Under the pieces are notes generated by a model that saw only the letters and a list, made by a program, of their open reading frames with translations, did no database searches and was not told the DNA's origin. Position numbers and translations under genes: made by a program. DNA of 64,000 bases from Sulfuricurvum kujiense DSM 16994 (lineage in GTDB: Bacteria; Campylobacterota; Campylobacteria; Campylobacterales; Sulfurimonadaceae): the NCBI RefSeq assembly GCF_000183725.1, contig NC_014762.1, forward strand, positions 372,001 through 436,000, in the 5' to 3' direction. Shown here piece by piece: positions 42,407-50,881 of this stretch (within the stretch, counting starts at the first letter, position 1; every line of letters starts with the position of its first letter).

Positions 42407-43502
42407 GGCGGTGATACTGATGGTATTATGTCCGCTTCTGGGGTGGGGGGCAATGTATCAGTGGAGCGTTCTCAAATCCCCTCAAAGCCTCTATGTCAAT
42501 CAAAGCGGGGTCATACGCTATGAGTGTACCTTTTCAACCAGTGCGGCGGATTATACGATCACTTTTAACCCTATAAGCAATGAAAGCTACAAAGTTTCAA
42601 TATTGACGCAGCGCGATCAGATCATCGGGGGAAAGCGGGTGCAGACGTTTGACGTACTGATTACCCCGAAAAAAGAGGGAAATATCGATGTATCGTTGGA
42701 AGCATTGATACGCCATACGACTTTCGCCTCAATCGAGAACGCGTCGATCGGACGGGATAACGTCAAAAAATACGATTTCGACGATGAAAAAGCGCATTTG
42801 CCGAAAGTAGTGATTGAGGCCAAACCCAACAGTGCGGCGCTCAGCGGAGAACTTTCACTGGAGGTAAAAGTCGATAAGCGTAATGCGCTTGCCCACGAGC
42901 CGGTTCATCTAAGCCTCTATATTCGGGGACGCGGAAATCTCGATCAGTATACTCCGTATGAACTCAACATCAGCGGAGTCAACATTTTTGGTGAGGAACC
43001 GATACGTGATATTTCTCCGGATCCGGCCGGGTTTGCGGGGGAGATACGTCAGGAGTTCGCCATTGTGAGCGATAAAAGCTATGTCATCCCGAGTATTACC
43101 CTCGATGTCTTTGATTCGACAACGCAAAAAATCAAACGGCTTCAAAGCGATAGTATCGCGATAGAGGTCGCTCAGGGGTTTGAGCGCTCCGATCTTCTCG
43201 ATCCTCCGGGCTTGCGTGACTGGAGCAATTTGGCACGATACAGCCTCTATGCGGCATTGGTGATTGCGGGTGCAGTGTTGGGAGAAATCGCACGACGGTT
43301 ATGGAGATTGCGCCCCCGTCGAAAATCAAAGCAGTTCTGGGATGAGGCTAAAAACCCGAAAGAGCTGGCGATGTTCCTTGCTCTAAGCGGTGATAAGCGG
43401 TATGACGAGATTATCGGCTTGCTTGAATCGGGTGCGGTCGGATTAGGTGAAGCTAAAAAGAAATTAAGTACACTCACAACAGATAAAGAGGAAATAGCAT
43501 GA
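42387..43502 (+). CDS. BatD-like Ig-domain membrane protein
   Basis: A 371-residue exported membrane protein: signal sequence (about 1-18, ending GWGAM), beta-sandwich domains (about 20-270, with QRDQIIGGKRVQTFDVLITP and VHLSLYIRGRGNLD), a membrane helix (about 273-292) and a cytoplasmic tail of about 75 residues. This matches BatD. Its start at 42387 follows AAAGGA and lies inside the 3' end of the VWA-TPR gene. The stop overlaps the moxR start by 4 bases. Confidence 0.8.
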   Translation: MRRSLGRAVILMVLCPLLGWGAMYQWSVLKSPQSLYVNQSGVIRYECTFSTSAADYTITFNPISNESYKVSILTQRDQIIGGKRVQTFDVLITPKKEGNIDVSLEALIRHTTFASIENASIGRDNVKKYDFDDEKAHLPKVVIEAKPNSAALSGELSLEVKVDKRNALAHEPVHLSLYIRGRGNLDQYTPYELNISGVNIFGEEPIRDISPDPAGFAGEIRQEFAIVSDKSYVIPSITLDVFDSTTQKIKRLQSDSIAIEVAQGFERSDLLDPPGLRDWSNLARYSLYAALVIAGAVLGEIARRLWRLRPRRKSKQFWDEAKNPKELAMFLALSGDKRYDEIIGLLESGAVGLGEAKKKLSTLTTDKEEIA

Positions 43503-44446
43503 TAGAAACAATTAATACGATCCGTTCCGAGGTTTCCAAAGTCGTTGTCGGTCAGGAGAAGATGATCGACGGGCTGTTGATCGGCTTGCTGTGCGACGGT
43601 CATATTCTGATCGAGGGGATTCCGGGACTGGCAAAAACGACGACGGTCAAAGCCCTCTCGCAGAGTTTGGGTCTGGAATTCAAACGGGTGCAGTTTACCC
43701 CCGATTTGCTGCCGAGCGATATTTTGGGAGCTGAGGTATACGATCCGAAAAACAATGCGTTCAAAATTAAAAAAGGGCCTATCTTTACCAATCTTCTCCT
43801 TGCCGATGAGATCAACCGCGCCCCGGCCAAAGTCCAGTCGGCACTGCTCGAAGTGATGCAGGAACGGCAGGTGACGCTGGGGGATGAGAGTTTCAAACTC
43901 GAATCGCCATTTTTGGTCATGGCGACCCAAAACCCGATTGAAAACGAGGGGGTATACCCCCTTCCCGAAGCGCAGCTGGATCGCTTTATGCTCAAAATTA
44001 CCGTCGGTTACAACACTGCCGAAGAGGAACTCGCTATCGCACGTCGTATCGCATCCTCAACGGCCGAGGCGATATATGCCGTGATCGACGCGGATACGCT
44101 TCATGCCCTCAAAGAGAGGGTGAAGACGATCCATATCGATGAAGAGGTCGAGCGGTACATGATCGCCCTTGTAACGGCAACCCGTGAACCTGAAAAATTC
44201 GGACTTGAATCGATCAAGCGGTATTTGCAGTTCGGTGCCAGCCCCCGCGTAAGTATCGATATGTTCAAAGCGGTGCGAGCCGTTGCCTTTTTGCGCGGAA
44301 AAGAGTTTGTCAGCCCGAGTGATATTGCCTCCATCATCAAAGAGCTGATGCGGCACCGTATCGTATTGAGTTATGAGGCGGAAGCCGAAGAGGTTAAGGT
44401 CGATGATTTGATCGAGCAGATCATCAAAGCGGTACCGATTCCGTAA
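43499..44446 (+). CDS. MoxR-family AAA+ ATPase
   Basis: A 315-residue cytosolic AAA+ ATPase with Walker A GIPGLAKTT, the MoxR-typical RVQFTPDLLPSDILGAEVY, Walker B LLADEINRAPAKVQSALLEV, sensor 1 VMATQNPIENEG and sensor 2 near GASPRVSIDM. MoxR proteins, paired with VWA proteins, remodel or insert metal into target enzymes (examples: methanol dehydrogenase, CO dehydrogenase, nitric oxide reductase). It is central in this eight-gene operon and is followed by the DUF58 gene after 2 bases. Confidence 0.95.
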   Translation: MIETINTIRSEVSKVVVGQEKMIDGLLIGLLCDGHILIEGIPGLAKTTTVKALSQSLGLEFKRVQFTPDLLPSDILGAEVYDPKNNAFKIKKGPIFTNLLLADEINRAPAKVQSALLEVMQERQVTLGDESFKLESPFLVMATQNPIENEGVYPLPEAQLDRFMLKITVGYNTAEEELAIARRIASSTAEAIYAVIDADTLHALKERVKTIHIDEEVERYMIALVTATREPEKFGLESIKRYLQFGASPRVSIDMFKAVRAVAFLRGKEFVSPSDIASIIKELMRHRIVLSYEAEAEEVKVDDLIEQIIKAVPIP

Positions 44447-44448
44447 CT

Positions 44449-45282
44449 ATGAAAAACAGCCGCCATATTCTTCTCAAAGCTCGACGCCAGATTATCGGTG
44501 ATCGTATCGGCAATAACCCCTCCATGTTTCGGGGGGAAGGGTACGATTTTATCGAATTGCGCGAATACGTCAGCGGCGACGATACCCGCCATATCGACTG
44601 GAACATTACGGCCAAAATGCAGCGTCCGTTTATCAAAGTTTTTAGAGAAGAGCGTGAACTCTCCGTCGTAACGGTGGCGATGCTCGGAGGGAGTCTGCAT
44701 TTCGGTCAGGAGCGGTTCAAAATTGATGCGCTTGCCGAAGCGGTGGCATTGATCGGCTATTCGGCTCTGGCTAACGGGGATCTTTTTACCCATATCGACT
44801 TTTCCGAAACCCTCCGCAACGAGGTGCGTGCGAGCAAAAAACGTTTTGCCGTAGCGCAGAGCGTCGAGGGGATCATGGATACGCCGATACTGCAGCACCG
44901 TGCTGATTATAATGCGATGGCATCATCGCTCTACCGCCGATTAAAACGGCGCTCCTTGATCGTCGTTATCGGCGATTTTTTCGAGATTCCCGATTTGCGG
45001 CTGCTGGCAAAGAAACACGAAGTCGTGGCCGTCGTCGTGCGTGACCGTTTCGAAGAGAAACCCTCCCCGATGGGGTTCAGCGCCCTGATTGACCCGCAAA
45101 GCGGTGCGGTGTTGGAGGGGGATTTCAATGCCCGCAGTGTCCGTAAATATCATGAGAAAGTCCGTGAACACGATGCGGGACTGTTTGATCGGCTGCGGCG
45201 TGATGGAATCCGAGCGGCAAAACTCTATACCGATGCTTCGGTTTCGGTGGTACTGCGAAGATTATTTGAGGGGCGCGTATGA
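44449..45282 (+). CDS. DUF58 domain protein
   Basis: A 277-residue cytosolic protein with the DUF58 signature GDDTRHIDWNITAK and a following VWA-like core (LSVVTVAMLGGSLHFGQERF, LIVVIGDFFEIPDLRLL). DUF58 proteins regularly accompany MoxR ATPases. It is coupled on both sides: 2 bases after moxR, and a 4-base overlap with the next gene. The biochemical role is unknown. Confidence 0.93.
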   Translation: MKNSRHILLKARRQIIGDRIGNNPSMFRGEGYDFIELREYVSGDDTRHIDWNITAKMQRPFIKVFREERELSVVTVAMLGGSLHFGQERFKIDALAEAVALIGYSALANGDLFTHIDFSETLRNEVRASKKRFAVAQSVEGIMDTPILQHRADYNAMASSLYRRLKRRSLIVVIGDFFEIPDLRLLAKKHEVVAVVVRDRFEEKPSPMGFSALIDPQSGAVLEGDFNARSVRKYHEKVREHDAGLFDRLRRDGIRAAKLYTDASVSVVLRRLFEGRV

Positions 45283-45677
45283 GCCAGATGGCAGACATTC
45301 CCGTGAATGACATCGCACCGCTCGTTCAGGTTCACGATTATTCAATTTACCTTTTCGGCGGTTCTGTGACGATTGCATTTGTCATAACCTTGAGCCTTAT
45401 TCTGTTCGTTCTCAAAAAATGGCGCGCTCGCCGGCTCAGCGAACGAAAACGTCTCTATCACCTTTTAGGATCGATCGATCTCTCCGATTCTAAACGCGCA
45501 GCGTATAAAATCAGCGAACTCGGCAGGATATTTTCTGCCGATAATGAACGTACCGAGCGTGCTTATCACAATCTTTTTGAACGTCTGGAACCGTACAAAT
45601 ATGCTCCTAAAGTAGAACCGTTTACCGAAGAGGTAGTCGGATACTATCGTCTTTACCTCGAGATCATCGATGTTTGA
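45279..45677 (+). CDS. DUF4381-like single-span membrane protein
   Basis: A 132-residue protein with one membrane helix (about 24-45, GSVTIAFVITLSLILFVLKK) and a positively charged cytoplasmic helical domain. Position between DUF58 and VWA genes and size fit the DUF4381 family of MoxR operons, but sequence recognition is only moderate. Overlaps the DUF58 gene by 4 bases and the next gene by 8. Confidence 0.65.
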   Translation: MSQMADIPVNDIAPLVQVHDYSIYLFGGSVTIAFVITLSLILFVLKKWRARRLSERKRLYHLLGSIDLSDSKRAAYKISELGRIFSADNERTERAYHNLFERLEPYKYAPKVEPFTEEVVGYYRLYLEIIDV

Positions 45678-46410
45678 GGGGATCTATTTTCAGTTTCCGA
45701 AACTGGCCTTTCTCCTCTTTTTTTTTCTCGCCTGTGAAGCGCTTTGTCCCCTTCGATCCAATCCCCTCTATTTCCCCCGTCCCATCTTATTCGGTGAAGT
45801 TGGGGTAAAGCCGCCGATATGGTTGTGGATCGCCAAATGGGCGATGATTGCGTTTTTAGTTATTGCATTGATGTCTCCCGTGCGCGATCGCGAAGCTGCC
45901 CGTCATGAGAGAGGCTGGGATATACTTTTGATTGTCGATCCTTTATTGACAGGTACGGCGGCGATTCCGCAAATCATCTCATTTATGAATCGACGCATGG
46001 ACGAGAGGATAGCGCTTTGGGTCCCTGAAAACACTATTGTCCCTTTGACGTATGAGCATAAAGCCCTTATTTCTATCCTCAAGCAGACTCCTGTGCCTGA
46101 ATCTTCCGGAGAAGCTACCCTAAATATCAGCCGTTTTTTCGCTACGTCGCAGGAGGGGCATAAAGTCGCCATAATATTTTCAGAAAATCCGAAATCTTTT
46201 CTCACTACTTTGCCGATCGGGATTCAAACGGCAATGATCTCTCCACTCAAGGAACCGCAGTGGGCAGATACGCTCAACCGAACCTATCCCTCCTATAAGG
46301 TTAAACAATCTCATCGATATTTTGATTACTATTACGTCTATCCCCTCTTTTTAGGATTTCTTTCGATGCTGGCGTATTTGTACGGACGCAATCAAAAAGG
46401 GATCCGATGA
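45670..46410 (+). CDS. VWA-like membrane protein lacking the MIDAS motif (second pair, BatA-like)
   Basis: A 246-residue protein with helices at about 8-25 and 55-72, a VWA-like domain and a C-terminal helix (about 220-238, YPLFLGFLSMLAYLYG), the BatA layout. At the MIDAS position it reads ILLIVDPLLTGTAAI; the DxSxS metal site is lost (D-P-L-L-T). It is also about 65 residues shorter than the first-pair protein. It was probably duplicated and then lost metal binding, perhaps serving as a structural partner. Confidence 0.75.
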   Translation: MFEGIYFQFPKLAFLLFFFLACEALCPLRSNPLYFPRPILFGEVGVKPPIWLWIAKWAMIAFLVIALMSPVRDREAARHERGWDILLIVDPLLTGTAAIPQIISFMNRRMDERIALWVPENTIVPLTYEHKALISILKQTPVPESSGEATLNISRFFATSQEGHKVAIIFSENPKSFLTTLPIGIQTAMISPLKEPQWADTLNRTYPSYKVKQSHRYFDYYYVYPLFLGFLSMLAYLYGRNQKGIR

Positions 46411-47543
46411 GTTTTTTGCATGCCGAATTTTTTGTCTGGATGGTTCTGCCGGTTCTTGTACTGTTTTATTTCTGGCAGACTCAAAAGTCCCCCCATTCCG
46501 CCGTATTCGGCGAAGCCGTTTTTAACCGCCTGCATGCGCCGGAAATTACGATGGGGCTGCGAACCAGAAATATTTTGTTTTTGATTGCCGCCCTTTTGCT
46601 GATCGCTGCTATGGCACAGCCTGTGATACTTCAGGACGAAGCGGCATCGGAGGGGAGGGCAGACGTATTGATCGCTTTGGATCTCTCCAAAAAGTCGCTT
46701 GAAGCATTTGAAGAAGAGAAACGAACGGCGATCAATACGATCCGACGTCTTAAGGGGGAGAATATCGCCGTATTCGGCTATGATACACGGCCCTATCGTA
46801 TCACTCCCTACACGACGGATTCGGAAATGGCGGCGGCATTGGTCAGCGGGTTGGATTCTGAGGTCATGCGGCAGTTTAAAAGCGATAGCTCAGCGCTAGA
46901 TAAATTCCGATCCGACGAGGGGATGATAATTATTATCGGAGATCCGACAAATGAGCATAATACCCGGCTTTCCGGGATTATTGAGAGGATAGAAAAAATC
47001 AAAACCGCTCAGCGCCTTTATGTTCATGTACCCCTTTTCTACTATCCTCTGGGACTGGCGATGGTGCTGATTTGGATAGCCCTCTCTTCGATGAGTAAAC
47101 GGCGTAGCGTCCCCGCCGCCGCGATTTTAATGGCGCTTAGTATAGGGAATGTTTCGGGGCATGCGGGGATATTGGACTTTCAAATACTCAATAGCGGATA
47201 TAGAGCATACGAAAAAGGCGATTACCTCCAAAGCGCACACTATTTCAAATCATACCAAAATGCTCACGACTCTCCTGAAATACGTTATAACATTGCCAAT
47301 GCCCTTTATAAGGCCGGAGCGTATCGGGAAGCACTGTATTGGTATCGGCAGGTTCATACGAGCAACCCGCTTTTAGCGCAAAAAGCAGCCTATAACCTCT
47401 CTCTTTGCGAAGCCAAGATCCATATCGGGAGCAAAAGCGGTGAAAACCAAAAAAGGGATCGGGATGAGCCGATTTCACACGAAATTCAGCCACTACCGAA
47501 AAAGAGTCCTAACGAGATAAAGACGCGTCTTTATCCTATGTGA
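46407..47543 (+). CDS. VWA-TPR membrane protein with altered MIDAS (second pair, BatB/C-like)
   Basis: A 378-residue protein: N-terminal helices (about 5-22, 50-70), VWA-like domain with a changed MIDAS (IALDLSKKSLEAF; D-L-S-K-K in place of DxSxS), helix (about 212-230) and TPR repeats (about 270-345, YNIANALYKAGAYREALYWY). It parallels the 507-residue gene of the first pair but has a shorter tail. It overlaps the preceding stop by 4 bases and the convergent tyrA by 8. Last gene of the operon. Confidence 0.78.
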   Translation: MSFLHAEFFVWMVLPVLVLFYFWQTQKSPHSAVFGEAVFNRLHAPEITMGLRTRNILFLIAALLLIAAMAQPVILQDEAASEGRADVLIALDLSKKSLEAFEEEKRTAINTIRRLKGENIAVFGYDTRPYRITPYTTDSEMAAALVSGLDSEVMRQFKSDSSALDKFRSDEGMIIIIGDPTNEHNTRLSGIIERIEKIKTAQRLYVHVPLFYYPLGLAMVLIWIALSSMSKRRSVPAAAILMALSIGNVSGHAGILDFQILNSGYRAYEKGDYLQSAHYFKSYQNAHDSPEIRYNIANALYKAGAYREALYWYRQVHTSNPLLAQKAAYNLSLCEAKIHIGSKSGENQKRDRDEPISHEIQPLPKKSPNEIKTRLYPM

Positions 47544-48372
47544 AAATTTCATAGAGTTTATTGGCACCTTTCATTTCACGGCGCAATTCGGCATAATCTT
47601 CATTTTTGAGAGCGGTTTTTAGCGTTTGCAGCTCCACTTCGAAGAGCTCGACCGCTTCGAGGACATTTTCACGGTTTTGGCGAAAGATATCCTCCCACAT
47701 CGCCGGAGAACTTTTTGCCAATCGGCTCATCGATCTAAATCCCCCTGCGGCAAGGGTAAGGATGTTTTCTTTCTCTTCCTGTGCCAATACGGTATTGGCG
47801 AGTGCATAGGAGATGACGTGGGGCATATGGCTGATAAAGGCGGCATGGCGGTCATGCTGCGCGGCACCCATCGTGCGGATCTGCATCCCGATCGCCTGAA
47901 AAATACGAAGTGCCGTATCGCGCTGAGTAGCTCCGCTGTGCTCCAGATCACACAATACGACCACTTTTTCAGCGTACAGGCCTTCCAATGCGGCGCTCGG
48001 ACCGAATTGCTCGGTTCCCGTCATCGGATGGGCGGCGACGACGTTTGAACGGATAACAGGGGGAATGGCATCGACAATGAGGGCTTTGGTACTTCCCAAA
48101 TCGATCAATGTTTTATCGCTTCCGGCCAAATCGGTCGATTTTTGCAAGAATTCGATAACACCGTTGACGGGGATGGCCAGGAAAATGACATCACACTCTT
48201 GTTTCAGCTCTTCAAAACTCATAAACGATTCGACCAGTTTCCGTTGCAGCGCTATTTTCTGATGCTCTTCATTATGATCGCACCCGACGATAGAAGAGAT
48301 AAAAGAGAGGTGTTTCAACGCCAGTGCCATTGAACCTCCCATTAATCCTAGCCCTACAATACCGATCTTCAT
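47536..48372 (-). CDS. tyrA: Prephenate dehydrogenase
   Basis: A 278-residue NAD(P)-dependent enzyme of tyrosine synthesis, converting prephenate to 4-hydroxyphenylpyruvate. The Rossmann start IGIVGLGLMGGSMALAL, the ligand segment VVAAHPMTGTEQFGPSAA and the catalytic-region FISHMPHVISYALANTV are all typical of TyrA. No chorismate mutase or ACT domain is fused. It ends against the last MoxR-operon gene and is divergent from bamA. Confidence 0.94.
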   Translation of the reverse strand: MKIGIVGLGLMGGSMALALKHLSFISSIVGCDHNEEHQKIALQRKLVESFMSFEELKQECDVIFLAIPVNGVIEFLQKSTDLAGSDKTLIDLGSTKALIVDAIPPVIRSNVVAAHPMTGTEQFGPSAALEGLYAEKVVVLCDLEHSGATQRDTALRIFQAIGMQIRTMGAAQHDRHAAFISHMPHVISYALANTVLAQEEKENILTLAAGGFRSMSRLAKSSPAMWEDIFRQNRENVLEAVELFEVELQTLKTALKNEDYAELRREMKGANKLYEIFT

Positions 48373-48487
48373 GATTCCCCTTTGTGCAATATAGTGCTAT
48401 TTTAGCCCTTTTAAGTTTAATTTACGCTCCAATTAATCGTTAGAGTGATAGAATGGGAGACTATTTTAACGCAATGGAAATTTTGGC

Positions 48488-50728
48488 TTGAAAACAATTA
48501 CCCTCTCTTTGATAGTCGCAAGTGCATTAGTGCACGCATCTGCGCAAAACGTCCAATCGATCCACTATGACGGAATGGTTCATATTTCCGAAGCTGTCGC
48601 AAAGCGGCTTAATGAGGTTAAAGTCGGTGAGCCTTTAAATGCTGCCGCCGTTGATAAAACGGTTAAAAACTTTTTCGAGCAAGGCTATTTTGAAGATGTT
48701 TGGGCAGAGGAAGAAGAGGGGAAAGTCACTTTTCATTTCAAAGAGAAACCGACTATCTCTAAAATCGAGCTGAAAGGGTATAAAGAGAACGATGAAGAGG
48801 CAAAAAAAGCTTTGCTTCAAATCGATAAAGGTTCTCTGTATGATCCTAAAAGAGTCGAAGAAGCCAAAAAGCGGATTGTCGATGCGTTGAGCCAGGACGG
48901 TAAAATTGATTCGGTGGTCGAAATCGAGACCGAAAAGCTTGAAAACGGCAGTATGCGTGTTACCTTTATTGCCAATGAAGGGCAGGAAATTATCATTAAA
49001 AAGCTCACTTACGCGGGAGTTTTAACACAGGATTCCGAAGAGTTCGACAGCATGATCGCCAATAAAGAAGAGCAGTTTATGGGGTGGATGTGGGGACGTA
49101 ACGACGGTAAGATGAAAGTGGCCGAGTTGCAGTACGACCCGCTCCGAATCCGCGATTTTTATATGCAGCGCGGTTTTCTCGATGCCAAAATCGACGAGCC
49201 GTTTGTAGCGGTCGATTTTGATCACTATACGGCCCAGATGAGCTATAACATCTTTGAAGGGGATGTTTACCGCGTATCCGATATTTTGCTGTTTCAAGAT
49301 ACCAAAGTGATTGACGATCAGGCGCTTCTGGACGTCATCACCTTGGAAAAAAACAAACCGTTCAATATCAAAACGTTCCGTGAGGATGCGGAGCGGATCA
49401 AGACAAAAATTGCCGATTTGGGATACGCTTACGTTCAGGTACAGCCCGATTTGAAAAAAGATAAAGAAGGGAAAAGCGTTGATGTCGTATACCGCATTAT
49501 CCCGGGCAAAAAAGTACATATCCGTAAAGTGATCATTTCAGGGAATAACCGAACGCTGGACCGTGTAGTCCGGCGTGAGCTTTTCTTGGCACCGGGCGAT
49601 CTTTATAGCTTGACAAACCTCAAAGACTCCCGTAATGCGATCGGGCGTACCGGATATTTTGAGAGTAATACGATTGAAGAGAAACGGATTGATGATGAGA
49701 CGATGGATCTTATCGTCCAAACCAAAGAGGCACCGACAGGGAATATTCAGCTCGGTGGAGGATACGGGAGCTTCGGCGGTATCTTGGTCAGTGTGGCGGT
49801 GAGCGATCGCAATATTTTTGGTTCCGGGATCAATGTCGGGCTCAATCTTGAGAAATCTCAGCGTACCAGCAACTACTCTTTCAATATTTCCAACCCGCGT
49901 CTCAACGACAGTGATTTCAGCGGCAATTTTTCCGTCTATAACAGTTCGACCGAATACGATAGCTATAGCACCGATTCCAAAGGGATAAGTGTCGGAACGG
50001 GACACCGCTTTAACCGTTTTGTAAACGGCTATGTGGGGTACAACTATTCACAAAACAGCTACAGCGATATTGATCTTAATACGACAACGCTTGATCCACG
50101 CTATTACGAAAGCTACTCTAAAAGCTCTGTCGTCGTTTCGGCGACGTTTGACAATACCGATGACTATTACGTTCCGCGTGAGGGGATGACACTTTCGGAG
50201 AGTATCGAAATGGCCGGGGTCGGCGGGGATGCGGAGTTTTGGAAAAGCCGTACCACTTTCGGCGTCTATCAAGGGCTTCAGAAATGGACCGATTTTGACC
50301 TGATCCTTCGCTATAAAGCCCGCTTTAACTATGCCAGTGAAGGGGGCGGTTATCTCCCGCTGGGTGAGAAATTCTATATGGGGGGGATCGGTTCGGTTCG
50401 CGGATATCAAGCATACTCCATTTCACCGACAAAAGGGGTTGACAGAAACGGAGATCCGTATAAAATCGGCGGAACTCAAACGTTTTCCAATAACCTTGAG
50501 TTCAGTGTCCCTCTGGTTCCGGAAGCAAAAATGCGGGCAACGGCATTCATCGATTACGGTATGATCGGTGAGAGCAGTATAAGCGAGATCAAACGCGGAG
50601 GTTACGGGGTTTCTTTAGAATGGTTCAGCCCTGTCGGACCGCTTCAGCTTGTATTCGCCAATCCGATCGGCGATAAAGAGCACGATGATATCGCCCACTT
50701 CGAATTTACAATCGGGCAGAGATTTTAG
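48488..50728 (+). CDS. bamA: Outer-membrane assembly factor BamA
   Basis: A 746-residue outer-membrane protein: signal peptide (about 1-19, LVHASA), five POTRA domains (about 22-420, e.g. IRKVIISGNNRTLDRVVRRE) and a 16-strand barrel with the conserved lid motif GSVRGY (MGGIGSVRGYQAYS) and a C-terminal FEFTIGQRF. It inserts outer-membrane proteins. The TTG start at 48488 gives a good signal peptide; no ATG serves as well. A structured intergenic element separates it from the convergent ppx/gppA gene. Confidence 0.96.
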   Translation: MKTITLSLIVASALVHASAQNVQSIHYDGMVHISEAVAKRLNEVKVGEPLNAAAVDKTVKNFFEQGYFEDVWAEEEEGKVTFHFKEKPTISKIELKGYKENDEEAKKALLQIDKGSLYDPKRVEEAKKRIVDALSQDGKIDSVVEIETEKLENGSMRVTFIANEGQEIIIKKLTYAGVLTQDSEEFDSMIANKEEQFMGWMWGRNDGKMKVAELQYDPLRIRDFYMQRGFLDAKIDEPFVAVDFDHYTAQMSYNIFEGDVYRVSDILLFQDTKVIDDQALLDVITLEKNKPFNIKTFREDAERIKTKIADLGYAYVQVQPDLKKDKEGKSVDVVYRIIPGKKVHIRKVIISGNNRTLDRVVRRELFLAPGDLYSLTNLKDSRNAIGRTGYFESNTIEEKRIDDETMDLIVQTKEAPTGNIQLGGGYGSFGGILVSVAVSDRNIFGSGINVGLNLEKSQRTSNYSFNISNPRLNDSDFSGNFSVYNSSTEYDSYSTDSKGISVGTGHRFNRFVNGYVGYNYSQNSYSDIDLNTTTLDPRYYESYSKSSVVVSATFDNTDDYYVPREGMTLSESIEMAGVGGDAEFWKSRTTFGVYQGLQKWTDFDLILRYKARFNYASEGGGYLPLGEKFYMGGIGSVRGYQAYSISPTKGVDRNGDPYKIGGTQTFSNNLEFSVPLVPEAKMRATAFIDYGMIGESSISEIKRGGYGVSLEWFSPVGPLQLVFANPIGDKEHDDIAHFEFTIGQRF

Positions 50729-50739
50729 ATTATAACATC

Positions 50740-50854
50740 ATCGGAGCCATACCCTATAAAGGGCACGTGAGCTCCGATTGTACGCTAACGCTAAGTTTTA
50801 CCCTCTTCGTGGCACTAAGACTTCGGCAGTAGGCCCAAAATCACTTGTGATTTT
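50740..50854. repeat. Structured intergenic element after bamA
   Basis: ATCGGAGC (50740-50747) pairs with GCTCCGAT (50771-50778), enclosing a smaller ACCCT/AGGG pair. The following TACGCTAACGCTAAG and GGCACTAAGACTTCGGCA repeat, in order, the words found after grpE (6714-6760). The element ends with an AT palindrome AAAATCAC-TT-GTGATTTT (50837-50854) that could act as a bidirectional terminator between bamA and ppx. Confidence 0.55.
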
Positions 50855-50881
50855 AAAGCAATTACTTCATAACCTTCTAAC

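Noticed and set aside
39951-47543. MoxR/VWA operon as a phage-defence system
   Set aside because: No nuclease, protease effector or other defence gene is present, and BatD/TPR/DUF58 content matches the aerotolerance-type operon.
49022-50005. Long minus-strand frames inside bamA
   Set aside because: Opposite a complete BamA with signal peptide and barrel motifs; no independent support.
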